Positions 1 to 8,516 of a DNA stretch of 61,581 nucleotides are shown here, piece by piece; within the stretch, counting starts at the first letter, position 1, and each line of letters opens with the position of its first letter. The notes under the pieces are model-generated. The model did not search any database. It had not been told where the DNA came from and was given only the letters and a program-made list of their open reading frames with translations. The stretch is from Okeania hirsuta (lineage in GTDB: Bacteria > Cyanobacteriota > Cyanobacteriia > Cyanobacteriales > Microcoleaceae), in contig NZ_RCBY01000020.1 of NCBI RefSeq assembly GCF_003838195.1, forward strand, positions 1 through 61,581, read 5' to 3'. The translations under genes were made by a program, and so were the position numbers.

Positions 1-293
1 ACTCCTGAGGACTCCTAACTTAACCATTCTATGGCTGTTTAACCGGATTTGATATGACTCGGTCCTCCTGTACGTCGCCAATCCGGCGGCTTCCCCACCT
101 GACTCCTAATAAATAGCCTAGTTATTTGTAGCAAACATTTATCAAATTAATACTATACCTCAATCATAGAAATAATTTGGCTTTTGACCTTTCATATTAG
201 ACTTTTGGTTTATACTATAGAACTGTGCTCAAGCACTAATTTCATATAAACTGTGCATTGATTCATACCACTAGGAGAACATCGTAAACAAAA
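1..293. other. Intergenic, repeat-derived
   Basis: No gene is visible. The first 120 bases hold scattered GACTCCT heptamers. A stretch at about 119-155 is a degenerate reverse copy of the dispersed repeat found intact at 8218-8270 and 53903-53955. TATACT at about 211-216 could be a -10 box for the petP-like gene, but no well-spaced -35 is evident. Confidence 0.6.
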
Positions 294-500
294 ATGGAAA
301 TAGGTCAGAAAGTAAAAGTAAAAGGTATCAAACAACAACCTATACCACCCGCAAATATAATTGACCAACTGAAGAAAAATCCAATTGGTACAATAAAAGA
401 ATTCAAAATGGTAGACGGTAGTGGAATCGGCTTTTGGGTCGAATTTGAAGAAAACATAGGTACTTGGTTTTTTGAAGAGGAATTAATACCTATCTCTTAA
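294..500 (+). CDS. petP: PetP-like (DUF2862) small protein of the cytochrome b6f complex
   Basis: A 68-residue protein starting MEIGQKVKVKG and ending with a TWFFEEEL segment. This is the pattern of the cyanobacterial DUF2862/PetP family, small SH3-like peripheral subunits of the thylakoid cytochrome b6f complex that influence electron flow. The length is normal for the family. The central GSGIGFWVEFEEN strand also fits. The start is the only ATG upstream of the conserved motif. An AGGAG at 273-277 is 16 bases away, too far for a standard ribosome binding site. No functional partner is adjacent. The family call rests on recalled motifs; cyanobacteria can hold more than one DUF2862 copy, so PetP function itself is inferred. 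Confidence 0.72.
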   Translation: MEIGQKVKVKGIKQQPIPPANIIDQLKKNPIGTIKEFKMVDGSGIGFWVEFEENIGTWFFEEELIPIS

Positions 501-507
501 CAGATGC

Positions 508-626
508 TATAGCAGAAGGAAGAAGGCAGAAGGCAGAAGGCAGAAGGCAGAAGGCAGAAGGAAAAATCTGGCATTGTCTGAGTTTTCAGCTTTTGATATG
601 TCCTCTTCTTTCCTTCGACTGCTATA
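508..626. mobile_element. MITE-like repeat family R1, copy 1
   Basis: The element is bounded by TATAGCAG and CTGCTATA. The left part holds about six AGAAGGC heptamers (521-562). The right part is a conserved block with TTGTCTGAGTTTT and TTTTGATATGTC. The same layout recurs at 11460-11542, 24814-24896 and 57116-57234, with a degenerate copy near 14704-14775. No coding capacity. Confidence 0.7.
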
Positions 627-638
627 AAATTAGAGAAT

Positions 639-712
639 TAGGGATAATACCAATATAGGAGAAAAAAGTATTACTTATAATATAAACTCCTATCATAAGT
701 TACTTATCCCTA
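639..712. repeat. 74-bp inverted-repeat element
   Basis: TAGGGATAA (639-647) is mirrored by TTATCCCTA (704-712). Inside lies a second pair, ATAGGAG (655-661) and CTCCTAT (687-693). It would fold into a long hairpin and resembles a small MITE. Confidence 0.55.
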
Positions 713-719
713 TTAGAGC

Positions 720-736
720 GGGAGCAAGATGCTCCC
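720..736. repeat. Short palindrome GGGAGCAAGATGCTCCC
   Basis: A 7-bp stem with a 3-nt loop. The same palindrome occurs at 17483-17499 and, with one change in the loop, at 37284-37300. It is a REP-like dispersed palindrome. Between copies 2 and 3 the flank (GAATACCT.GCAC) is also shared. Confidence 0.6.
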
Positions 737-829
737 ACTATCTATACCATGACAATGCACTAATACCAAACATTGTAGGGTGGACAGATATGAAAGATAT
801 CCAGCCATAAATCCCTACAGCTACAAATT

Positions 830-3800
830 TTAGTTAACTTGAGGTTCCGAAGCTTTCAATTCACAAACCATTCCAGAACAAGCGGGGTCTTGAGGTCCCA
901 TCTCTGGCAACTCACTAGCTAACACATAACCATTCATCAGCTCGGAAAAATTATCGGACTTGCGACGACGCAATACATCCTCTTGCATTTTTTCATATTC
1001 CTCCTGAGATATGCGTTCAAATGGCAACCGGGGGAAAGGTGCATCAAACCGCGCTAACAACGCTGAGGAAATATAACCCTCGTCATCACGAATTGCTTCA
1101 TAAATACGTTTGCCAAGAGGTTCAATTTCTGCTTCCGTTAATAAAATGGTGCTACTGCTGTTATGAGTTGTCCAATGTTGTTGTACTCCCATGTAAAAGT
1201 CAAACATCGCAGTAGCGCTGAACTTCTCAATGGTAATCTCTTCAACCCCAGGTAAATCTATCCAAGATACCTGTACTGGAATTTCTACTAACCATTCTTT
1301 AGCCCGATCGTCAAAAGGATCGTTCAGTAAATTTCCATTTTCATCTTTGCTTGACTGCCCTGGAATTACAGAATAACCATAGTCAAGACAAGCTAATGCT
1401 ACGGGGTCATTTTTGGCAAAAGTAATGCGTCGCACCCACCGCAACCCAAAAGGTGGATGCCAACCGGGAGCAGCGTTTGTTAACAGAGACTTAGTGCCAC
1501 TAGGTTGAACTGTTGTACAACGGTTTGGACGTTTGAGGTTGTGGTGATCGCAATAATCCCACACTACCTGATGTACTATTTCGCGCCAACGGGTTAAATA
1601 TTCTGCTTCCTGTTGTTTAAACTCTAGACCTTGAATTGTTGCGGGACGACCTGCTTGCCACCAACGCAACCATTCAATGCCAAAAGCTTTTACAAAAAAG
1701 TCAAATAAACCAGTAAAAGAAACACCTACAATAGGGTCTAATTCTCGACTAGAATTATAGCGAGGTTCGAGGAATTTATGGTTTAGTAAAGTTGCCACAG
1801 AAAGGGCGCCAGCAGTAAAAGCTTCCTCCTGTTCTTTATGGTTATTTGGGTCAATTTGATTCAGATGAATTTCTGACAAGTTGCAGTGGAAGTTAGAGCC
1901 AATTATTTCTCCACAATTGTGAGTTAAACAACCATTAGCAATGAAAGAATTAGTTAAAGGAACGTGCAAATCATAAACAACTTCTTCTCCAAATTCTTCA
2001 ACTTTTTTCACCTTTGAAGTAAACTTAGAATTAATAGTTGACTCACAATAATTAGGCAATGGTTTTTTTAACCATTTTTCAGCTTTAATATTCTTACTTG
2101 GCGATAGTGGAAAGCCGATTAATTCTTGAAATAAATTGAAGTTAAAAGTAGAGATAAATAATCCATAACTGCCTCGATCTAAGCTAATTTTCTCAGTTCC
2201 ATCAACAGTTGTATAAGGAACACCTCTGTAACCTTCTTTCCTAATTAATCTAACTGTACTAATAATTCCTAAATTAGATAGAATCAATTGAATTTGTTGG
2301 AGTAGTTTTTCCGAAACCATGGCTAATTTAATTCTTATGGAATCTTTATCTACTGTGCCATCTGCACTAAAAATTCCTTGTAAAAAGCCAATTAAAACTT
2401 CCTGAGATTGACTCAGAAAATTATTAGGAAGTTCTTCTTTTCCGACTATATCTAAATCGGCAAAAAACTTTTCTAATTTAGGAGATTGAGTTCGGAATTC
2501 ATAGACTCCTTTATGCAGTGTAGTTACATATTCTCTTCCTGTAATTGATGCAACCGCTTTGCCTACAATATTGTTGGCAGTTTCATACTCATCTTGGTTA
2601 AAAACAAACCCTTTAGCAAAGTGGTCTTGCTTCCTTCCATGACCATTACTACGAGCTTTTATCCTAACATTATATCCATCTCCATACCACCAACCAAGCA
2701 TTTGAGCTTGAGCAACAGAAATAGTACCTTTGCCAAAATAACCTGCTCCTCTCTGAACATAAATATTGTCATCATTAGTTAAATCTTGAGTGCTAACCCA
2801 ACCTCGACTCGTAAAATGTTGATGGTCTGCTGTACATCGCATTTGCATTCCATTAGTCAGCATAATTTTGTAGGTAGTTTTAACTCCCGTCGCAAAAGCG
2901 ATCGCATCCGTTAACTTCACACCAGATAAACCGACAGAACGCAAATCCACCAATGCTTTAAACTGTTTACCTACCAAATCCTGAATCGGAATTAACCCTT
3001 GGTCTGTAGAAACTAAAGTATCCCCAGAATGGCAAGGATTTAACCCTAATCTTGCTAACCGATGTTCCAGTTCATCATTACTAATATTTGGATAGTGTTC
3101 TTGAAACCATTTTTTAGCATTATTTTCTCCATAAGCGTTAATAAAATCACTCTTTATTTCTGGGGTTGAAAGTAGATCGCGATTAGCACGAGCAACTGCT
3201 TCACCTGCCCACTGAATAGCACCTTCACCAGAATAAAACTGTTTTCTCACTGCCTCAACACATTCTTCTAATGTTGGTTTGTGATGGAAAACATGGGTGT
3301 GATTTGCCATTCGCAGAGCATCTCTTTCTGGATCAATTCCCCAGTTACCGTTTTCATCTTGTCGCCAGAGATTATCCTTCGCTACAGCAAACAGGCGATC
3401 GCTACTATTGCCCTGCCTCATTCCGGCACTGTTCGCTACTAAAATTCCCTGACAAACAAATTCATGGATACTGGCAACTTCAATATCATAAGTTGATGCT
3501 TCTGTCACATCCATCTCAACTTTTTTCACTTTTACCGGAATCAAATCTGTAGCATCGGCGATAAAGTTCTTGACAGTGCGAACCATCATCTGCTTGCGAT
3601 TATTCCAATCAAAAGTATTCACTGAAGGTTGAGCCATTTCCCAGGGAAACCCGTGATCGTGGAAAAATTTAGGGCGATTACGTTTTTGCACTGGAAACTG
3701 AGTAGAGTAAGTCATCATTACTTTTTCTACTGCTTCAAAAGCACTCTCTCCTACAGTTACTAACTCACCTTCCCACTTTCCAGTTCGCTTGCGCACCGAA

Positions 3801-5422
3801 CCACACAATCTCGTGGTGATTCCTAAAGATGCGTATAATGCTTGCACCTGTTGCAGAAAATCTTGGTAAACAGAAGCTACCAGTACGCCCTGAGAATGAC
3901 AACCATCTGCGTCTGCTAAACCAGCTAAATAAGCTTGACGAATTTCTGTTGTTCCCATCAGAATACAGTCAGGAATCGTAATAGAAGTAAATGACTGTTT
4001 AAACTGTGAAAGATATTTATTCAGAATGCTGCTATTTAACTGAAGTTCATAAGCTTTGGTTTTACATTGTTCTGGGGTTCTCAGTGTATGTGTTTCCAAA
4101 CCAAATTCTTGAGCAACATTAATCAGTCGTTCCAGAATTTCCGGACTATCCTGGGGAACCCAAAACCTGACTTGCCATCCATCTGAAGCAACCGATCCAT
4201 CTCCATGCAAATATCCCAGAAAATAAGCAACCTCATTGGTAAGAGCAGGTACTGTTATTGCTTTAGCACCATGGGAGGTTACACCTTTTAACTCAGGGAG
4301 TTCGGTGGGAGTACCAGGTATTGCTTGAGGCACAAAAATCAAGCGATCGCCCTCTTGCAAGTCTTTAGCTTTTATCATTTTATAGTTACCATACAAATCT
4401 TGCAGCACGGCAACTTTATGATCGGCAGTACATTCAAAATATCCGTCTTCTGTTTGAATGCGACATAAAGACTGAGTACCCTGGTTGAAAAAATTTGTCA
4501 CAGGGTAAAATCCTTTGCTGGTTAAGACGCGATCGCCTATCCGAATTTTTTCAATGGGTACTAACCCTGATGCTGTATGTACTAAAGCACCTTCAGGTAA
4601 ACAGCGGCGAATATTTCCGGCGACAATTGTGACTGCTGCTTCGTCAATTAGCAGGCAACACTCCACAGAATTTAATTGCCGCCCAATTGCTTGATTTAAA
4701 ATATTCCCACAACGTTGATACAAGTCTGGCAATTTCACCGGGTTGGCAACACCACCAAATCCTTTTAACTGTTCTCCCGCAGGTCTAACATCGCTCAAAT
4801 CAATAATGACTTTGACTTCACCGGAAAATCGTTCATCGGTTGACAATTCTAACAAAGCTTGATATGAACCTACCCAACCTTGACGACTGTCTCCAACATA
4901 AATTTCTACCTGGTCTCCATCAAATTTTAGTTCTGTCAACTCCCGACGTAATTCAGCAGGAGTAGAACCAATTTCACCCCGCAATATCAGATTTAAGTGA
5001 TTTCTAATTGGTGGCAGTTGATTTATATAATCTCCTTCTAATACTGCTCCAGTACCGCAACCCATCATTGCTAAGTCCATTAATAGACCAAAGGCACGCC
5101 AGTCCATTATATTTGTGGACGAACAATTGTAGGCCCCCGAAAAATTTTGTGGTTGTGTAATCCATTCTGTGCCACCGACCCACAACCAACGGCCAGAGGA
5201 CATGGCTTTTAGTTGACTTTGCATCCGATACAGTAAGTCCGTTTCTTCCGGGGTAAGTTGACCTAATTTTCTCAGGCCATTAATTGTGCGATCGCATACT
5301 TCGACCCAAGTCTCACGGCCATTTTCTGTTTTACGGCTATAAGTTCGATAAAATACTGGATTAGCAGTGGGAGCTGTTTCTGGGAACTCCCTATGATCTA
5401 CTTTTTCTAGTTCTCGTACCAT
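830..5422 (-). CDS. nrdJ: Adenosylcobalamin-dependent (class II) ribonucleotide reductase with two inteins
   Basis: The 1530-residue precursor carries two inteins, at residues 274-664 and 797-1169. Removing them leaves 766 residues, close to the monomeric B12-dependent ribonucleoside-triphosphate reductases of Lactobacillus and Anabaena. The enzyme reduces ribonucleotides to deoxyribonucleotides through a cobalamin-generated thiyl radical. Visible residues are C100 in YNCSSTN (first cysteine of the active-site pair), C1170 and E1172 in NPCGEI (radical cysteine and glutamate), C1180 in FHCNLSEI (second cysteine of the pair), and a C-terminal redox pair C1515/C1520 in ACSGMVCE. Because it is oxygen-indifferent and needs no second subunit, a lone gene is expected. 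It is transcribed leftward from a promoter that abuts the one for the CHAT gene. No cobalamin riboswitch was recognised in the 270-bp leader. Confidence 0.95.
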   Translation of the reverse strand: MVRELEKVDHREFPETAPTANPVFYRTYSRKTENGRETWVEVCDRTINGLRKLGQLTPEETDLLYRMQSQLKAMSSGRWLWVGGTEWITQPQNFSGAYNCSSTNIMDWRAFGLLMDLAMMGCGTGAVLEGDYINQLPPIRNHLNLILRGEIGSTPAELRRELTELKFDGDQVEIYVGDSRQGWVGSYQALLELSTDERFSGEVKVIIDLSDVRPAGEQLKGFGGVANPVKLPDLYQRCGNILNQAIGRQLNSVECCLLIDEAAVTIVAGNIRRCLPEGALVHTASGLVPIEKIRIGDRVLTSKGFYPVTNFFNQGTQSLCRIQTEDGYFECTADHKVAVLQDLYGNYKMIKAKDLQEGDRLIFVPQAIPGTPTELPELKGVTSHGAKAITVPALTNEVAYFLGYLHGDGSVASDGWQVRFWVPQDSPEILERLINVAQEFGLETHTLRTPEQCKTKAYELQLNSSILNKYLSQFKQSFTSITIPDCILMGTTEIRQAYLAGLADADGCHSQGVLVASVYQDFLQQVQALYASLGITTRLCGSVRKRTGKWEGELVTVGESAFEAVEKVMMTYSTQFPVQKRNRPKFFHDHGFPWEMAQPSVNTFDWNNRKQMMVRTVKNFIADATDLIPVKVKKVEMDVTEASTYDIEVASIHEFVCQGILVANSAGMRQGNSSDRLFAVAKDNLWRQDENGNWGIDPERDALRMANHTHVFHHKPTLEECVEAVRKQFYSGEGAIQWAGEAVARANRDLLSTPEIKSDFINAYGENNAKKWFQEHYPNISNDELEHRLARLGLNPCHSGDTLVSTDQGLIPIQDLVGKQFKALVDLRSVGLSGVKLTDAIAFATGVKTTYKIMLTNGMQMRCTADHQHFTSRGWVSTQDLTNDDNIYVQRGAGYFGKGTISVAQAQMLGWWYGDGYNVRIKARSNGHGRKQDHFAKGFVFNQDEYETANNIVGKAVASITGREYVTTLHKGVYEFRTQSPKLEKFFADLDIVGKEELPNNFLSQSQEVLIGFLQGIFSADGTVDKDSIRIKLAMVSEKLLQQIQLILSNLGIISTVRLIRKEGYRGVPYTTVDGTEKISLDRGSYGLFISTFNFNLFQELIGFPLSPSKNIKAEKWLKKPLPNYCESTINSKFTSKVKKVEEFGEEVVYDLHVPLTNSFIANGCLTHNCGEIIGSNFHCNLSEIHLNQIDPNNHKEQEEAFTAGALSVATLLNHKFLEPRYNSSRELDPIVGVSFTGLFDFFVKAFGIEWLRWWQAGRPATIQGLEFKQQEAEYLTRWREIVHQVVWDYCDHHNLKRPNRCTTVQPSGTKSLLTNAAPGWHPPFGLRWVRRITFAKNDPVALACLDYGYSVIPGQSSKDENGNLLNDPFDDRAKEWLVEIPVQVSWIDLPGVEEITIEKFSATAMFDFYMGVQQHWTTHNSSSTILLTEAEIEPLGKRIYEAIRDDEGYISSALLARFDAPFPRLPFERISQEEYEKMQEDVLRRRKSDNFSELMNGYVLASELPEMGPQDPACSGMVCELKASEPQVN
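1916..3034 (-). other. NrdJ intein 2 (LAGLIDADG, at the radical cysteine)
   Basis: This 373-residue intein runs from C797 (CHSGDTLVSTDQGLIPI, block A) to N1169 (LTHN, block G), followed by C1170. Two dodecapeptide-like endonuclease motifs are visible: MLGWWYGDGYN and FLQGIFSADG. A block B-like CTADHQH lies near the N-terminal splicing domain. The +1 extein residue is the catalytic cysteine of NPCGEI, so splicing and catalysis need the same side chain. Both exteins rejoin in frame as NP|CGEI. All splicing residues are present, so it looks active. Confidence 0.93.
3431..4603 (-). other. NrdJ intein 1 (LAGLIDADG)
   Basis: This 391-residue intein begins at C274 (CLPEGALVHTASGLVPIEKI) and ends at N664 (GILVAN), before S665 of the extein (IRR|SAGMRQG). 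Block B is CTADHK. The endonuclease motifs are YFLGYLHGDGS and YLAGLADADG. The penultimate residue is alanine instead of the usual histidine, which some functional inteins tolerate. Rejoining gives the conserved GNIRRSAGMRQG segment of class II reductases. Confidence 0.93.
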
Positions 5423-5468
5423 AGTTAAATAGAAAATAGAATTTTTTGGAAATAAGCAACAAATTACG

Positions 5469-5498
5469 AGTGTAGCGATTTTTTATATATAGCGTCAA
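5469..5498 (-). promoter_or_regulatory. Promoter for nrdJ
   Basis: On the minus strand, TTGACG (5498-5493), an 18-nt spacer and TACACT (5474-5469) form a sigma70-type promoter. It lies 47 bases upstream of the nrdJ start, allowing a short leader. Confidence 0.5.
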
Positions 5499-5502
5499 AT
5501 TT

Positions 5503-5531
5503 TTGACAAATTTACCAAATTACTCTATATT
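5503..5531 (+). promoter_or_regulatory. Promoter for the CHAT gene
   Basis: TTGACA (5503-5508), a 17-nt spacer and TATATT (5526-5531) make a near-consensus sigma70 promoter. The leader to the ATG at 5697 would be about 160 nt. Its -35 box lies only four bases from the -35 of the opposing nrdJ promoter, so the two should compete or share a regulator. Confidence 0.6.
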
Positions 5532-5696
5532 TTGCGTTTTTTGTTTTTAGAGGTGGAATTAGAATTGAACTAGAGTTTAACTAGAGTTAAAAGTACGAGT
5601 AAAACACTATAAAAAAACTGTTTGCCTGGCATGACCCAGGAAATACTTACCTGTAATAACTGAATCCTTACCAAGATATTAAACAAGGTACTGTAT

Positions 5697-7076
5697 ATGT
5701 TTGAGAAAATCTTTTCTTTTAAGAATAAGTATAAAGTCAGTATGACAATTTTTATATTTATTCTTTCCCTGATTATTATTCTCACTTTTAATTCAGAAAA
5801 AACTGTCTCTCAAGACATAAATCTAACTGTCTCAGAGAAAGTGATGAAAATGGAAGAAAGGCTAAAAAAAGAATTTGAGGCTTATTTTGATCGAGATTTT
5901 TCTAAAGTTTCAAAAACTGGTGATGATATTGCTAAAAAATTGTTAGAAATTAGCCAAACAAGTAATATAAAACCAGCCGTATTTTGGGCGATACCCGAAC
6001 CAGAATATTTACATTTAGTCTTTATTTATCCTGGAAAAAAACCTCTAGTTAAAGACCTTGATTTTATCAAATACGAAACCCTGATTCAAGCAGTTAAATT
6101 ATTTCAAAATGAAATCACTAATCCTCAGCTGCTTTTTGCAGACTTTTACTTAAATCAGGCTCAACAACTCTATGAATGGATTATTAAACCCTTTGCAGCA
6201 AATCTCCAAGCAGAAAAAATAGACACAATATTGTTTTGTTTAGGAAAAGGTTTGCGTACTCTACCAATAGCCGCATTACACGATGGAAAAAAATTTTTAG
6301 TAGAAAAATATAGTCTGGCAATTATTCCTGCATTTAATTTAATTGATTCTAATTATACTCCCATTCAAAAAGCTAGAATTTTAGCCATGGGGGCATCAGA
6401 ATTTCAGACACAAAAGTCTTTACCAGCAGTTCCAGTTGAACTCTCAACAATTGTTGATGAAAACCTGACAGAAAGTATCTCACCTCAAAATATTTCTCAA
6501 GGTTGGCCTGGAAAATTATTTCTCAATCAGGAATTCACTTTAGAAAACTTAAAAAATCAACTTTCCTCTCAATTTTTTAATATTATTCACTTAGCAACTC
6601 ATGCAAAATTTCAGCCTGGAAAACCTGAAAATTCTTACATTCAATTTTGGGATACTCAACTCCATTTAGACAAAGTAAAAGAGATTGCTTGGAACACTCC
6701 TCCGGCTGAATTATTAGTCTTAAGTGCTTGTAAAACTGCCGTTGGAGATCGAGATGTGGAGTTAGGTTTTGCTGGATTAGCTTTAGAAGCAGGAGTTCAG
6801 TCTGTATTAGCAAGTTTGTGGTACGTTAATGATATTGGAACTTTAGCCTTAATGAGTGAATTTTATGAACAGTTAAAAACAGCACCAAGTAAAGCTGAAG
6901 CAATTAGACAAACTCAAATTAAAATGATTCAAGGAGATGTATTGCTCAGGAATGAAAGATTAAAGTTTTCTAGAGGTGAAATATCTTTACCTGAGAGTTT
7001 ACAAGGATTGGGAGAAATTAACTTTTCTCATCCTTTCTATTGGTCAGGATTTACTCTTGTTAGCAGTCCTTGGTAA
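5697..7076 (+). CDS. CHAT-domain (caspase-like) protein with N-terminal membrane anchor
   Basis: A 459-residue protein. Residues about 14-31 are strongly hydrophobic (signal anchor or uncleaved signal). Residues about 80-459 match the CHAT domain, a clan CD caspase/separase-like cysteine peptidase fold common in cyanobacteria. The catalytic dyad is visible as H302 in IIHLATHAKF and C345 in LVLSACKTAVG, followed by GLALEAGVQSVLASLW. The usual Gly after the His is Ala here. No TPR repeats precede the domain, unlike most cyanobacterial CHAT proteins. AAGG lies eight bases before the ATG. The substrate is unknown. It is divergent from nrdJ. Protease activity is inferred from the intact dyad. Confidence 0.85.
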   Translation: MFEKIFSFKNKYKVSMTIFIFILSLIIILTFNSEKTVSQDINLTVSEKVMKMEERLKKEFEAYFDRDFSKVSKTGDDIAKKLLEISQTSNIKPAVFWAIPEPEYLHLVFIYPGKKPLVKDLDFIKYETLIQAVKLFQNEITNPQLLFADFYLNQAQQLYEWIIKPFAANLQAEKIDTILFCLGKGLRTLPIAALHDGKKFLVEKYSLAIIPAFNLIDSNYTPIQKARILAMGASEFQTQKSLPAVPVELSTIVDENLTESISPQNISQGWPGKLFLNQEFTLENLKNQLSSQFFNIIHLATHAKFQPGKPENSYIQFWDTQLHLDKVKEIAWNTPPAELLVLSACKTAVGDRDVELGFAGLALEAGVQSVLASLWYVNDIGTLALMSEFYEQLKTAPSKAEAIRQTQIKMIQGDVLLRNERLKFSRGEISLPESLQGLGEINFSHPFYWSGFTLVSSPW

Positions 7077-7302
7077 TAATTAATAGGGAATAGGGAGGGA
7101 ATAGGGAGGTAATAGGGAGAATATAAATAAAGATATGTGTACCTCATTAGTCTGAGAAGCGCTATATTGATTTTAGGTGTTGTGAATCAAGCTATTAAAT
7201 CTAAAGTTGTCAAATATAAAATGCTTTTAAATAATGAATTAATTATCAACTAATAAATAATTATCCATTGTTCATTATCCATTAATAAAGGATGTTAAAA
7301 AA

Positions 7303-7548
7303 GTGAGTTTGATTATTTCTGATGAAATCATAAAAGCTAGTAGGTTGTCAGAGGATGAACTGTTAATTGAGATTGTTTTGTTGCTCTTTCAGCAGGAAGA
7401 AATTAGCTTGGGAAGATCAGCACAATTATTAAATATGTCGCAGATTCGTTTTCAAAAGTTGATGGCAGAGCGTGGTATCGCAATTCATTATAATGTGGCA
7501 TAATTGCAGAAAGATATTCAACATTTGAAGGCTAAGGGGTGGTTATGA
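7303..7548 (+). pseudogene. UPF0175 family antitoxin-like gene with in-frame stop
   Basis: The GTG at 7303 opens a 66-residue UPF0175 protein (SLIISDEIIKASRLSEDELL; LGRSAQLLNMSQIRFQKLMA; RGIAIHYNV). A TAA at 7501-7503 follows. Beyond it the same frame continues with LQKDIQHLKAKGWL to a TGA at 7546, exactly the expected family C-terminus. A single change, probably GAA to TAA, explains the break. UPF0175 proteins are commonly antitoxins paired with PIN-like toxins; no such partner lies next to it. The truncated product keeps the helix-turn-helix-like core and might still be stable. Confidence 0.8.
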
Positions 7549-7593
7549 TTGTTTTCAACAATTAATAATTAATAATTATAGCGTACCTCATAA

Positions 7594-8215
7594 TCAACTT
7601 AAAATCTCCCTTTTCAACCCCTTTAAAATAGCCAAAACTGTCACTAAATCATCCCCTCGTCTTAAGCTAAACTCATCAGACAAAGCATACTCAAACTGCT
7701 CTCCTTTTACCAACTTTAAAAAGATAAAATTACTGCCATTAGTCACCAGTCCAAACAAAGACTTATCTGCATGATCACTTCCCAACATATAAGCTAAACA
7801 TTGAGGAATACCCACCTCTAAAGAAAACCCTGATCGCTTAGACTCAATAACCAAAACCCAGAAGCGGTCTTGTAAGACCAAAACATAAATTCTACCCCGA
7901 AGAATTAACCCTTTATCTCTCTCTTCAATCTCTATAGAACTCTCCGCAGTAGTATAAAAAGGAGGTAAAAAAACCCGCTAAATCTAATAAAGGAGACACT
8001 ACCACCATTTTAACCATATCTTCTACCATGGGACGCATCGCTAAATTAAAATAATTATTTTTAACCCGATGCAATTGTTGTTTTTCCCTTTGATTAATCT
8101 CTGGTAAATTATCTTGCCATTCCCTAAAAAAAGCAGGATTTTCACTCAATTTAAAATTAAATTTATCTATCAAATCATAAAGCGTAACTCGTTCTGCTTG
8201 TATTGTTTCTGTCAT
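7594..8215 (-). pseudogene. Frameshifted PD-(D/E)XK nuclease-like protein
   Basis: The ATG at 8215 opens MTETIQAERVTLYDLIDKFN and runs to PLLDLAGFF, then leaves frame in a run of seven A (7967-7973, plus strand). Removing one base restores GFLPPFYTTAESSIEIEERD, a GLILRGRIYVLVL segment and the remaining C-terminal half ending at 7594, about 207 residues in all. The family is a widespread cyanobacterial nuclease-like protein, often annotated as a restriction endonuclease R-subunit-like protein. VLVIESKRSGF supplies the ExK half. The segment GRIYVLVL has Tyr (codon 7887-7885) where I recall GRIDVLVL, a G-to-T change in the catalytic Asp codon. A sequencing error in the A run could explain the frameshift but not the Tyr. 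Confidence 0.75.
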
Positions 8216-8217
8216 AA

Positions 8218-8270
8218 TACCAGTTTGATAAATCTTTGCTACAAATATTTAGGTTACTGCTATTGAGTCA
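8218..8270. repeat. Dispersed repeat R5, copy 1
   Basis: Fifty-three bases starting TACCAGTTTGATAAATC and ending CTATTGAGTCA recur at 53903-53955 with one mismatch. Degenerate reverse copies occur near 119-155 and 42838-42873. Confidence 0.75.
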
Positions 8271-8298
8271 GGAGACAGGAGTCAAGAGTCGTATGGGG

Positions 8299-8333
8299 AT
8301 AGGTTTGATACCATTTTTTATGTAGTAATTTAT
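8299..8333. repeat. Dispersed repeat R4, copy 1
   Basis: A 35-bp sequence (ATAGGTTTGATACCATTT then TATGTAGTAATTTAT) recurs at 54133-54167 with one mismatch. It is followed by ATATCATGTTC, which resembles an R2 terminus. Confidence 0.65.
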
Positions 8334-8458
8334 ATCATGTTCCCCCCGAGGGGGAGCTACGCTAACGGATAATCAGTTATAAATAAAATTTAAGGACTGA
8401 TAGTACCGACAGTACCAAAGAAATACTGAAATTATCAATACTATTCCTCCAATATTTC

Positions 8459-8512
<54 letters not shown>

Positions 8513-8516
8513 TAAA

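Noticed and set aside
5423-5468. Cobalamin riboswitch before nrdJ
   Set aside because: The leader is too short and no B12-box-like conserved sequence is seen.
7925-7973. Programmed frameshift in the A7 run of the nuclease-like gene
   Set aside because: No stimulatory structure or Shine-Dalgarno-like element was seen, and the catalytic Asp codon is also changed, so decay or sequencing error is simpler.
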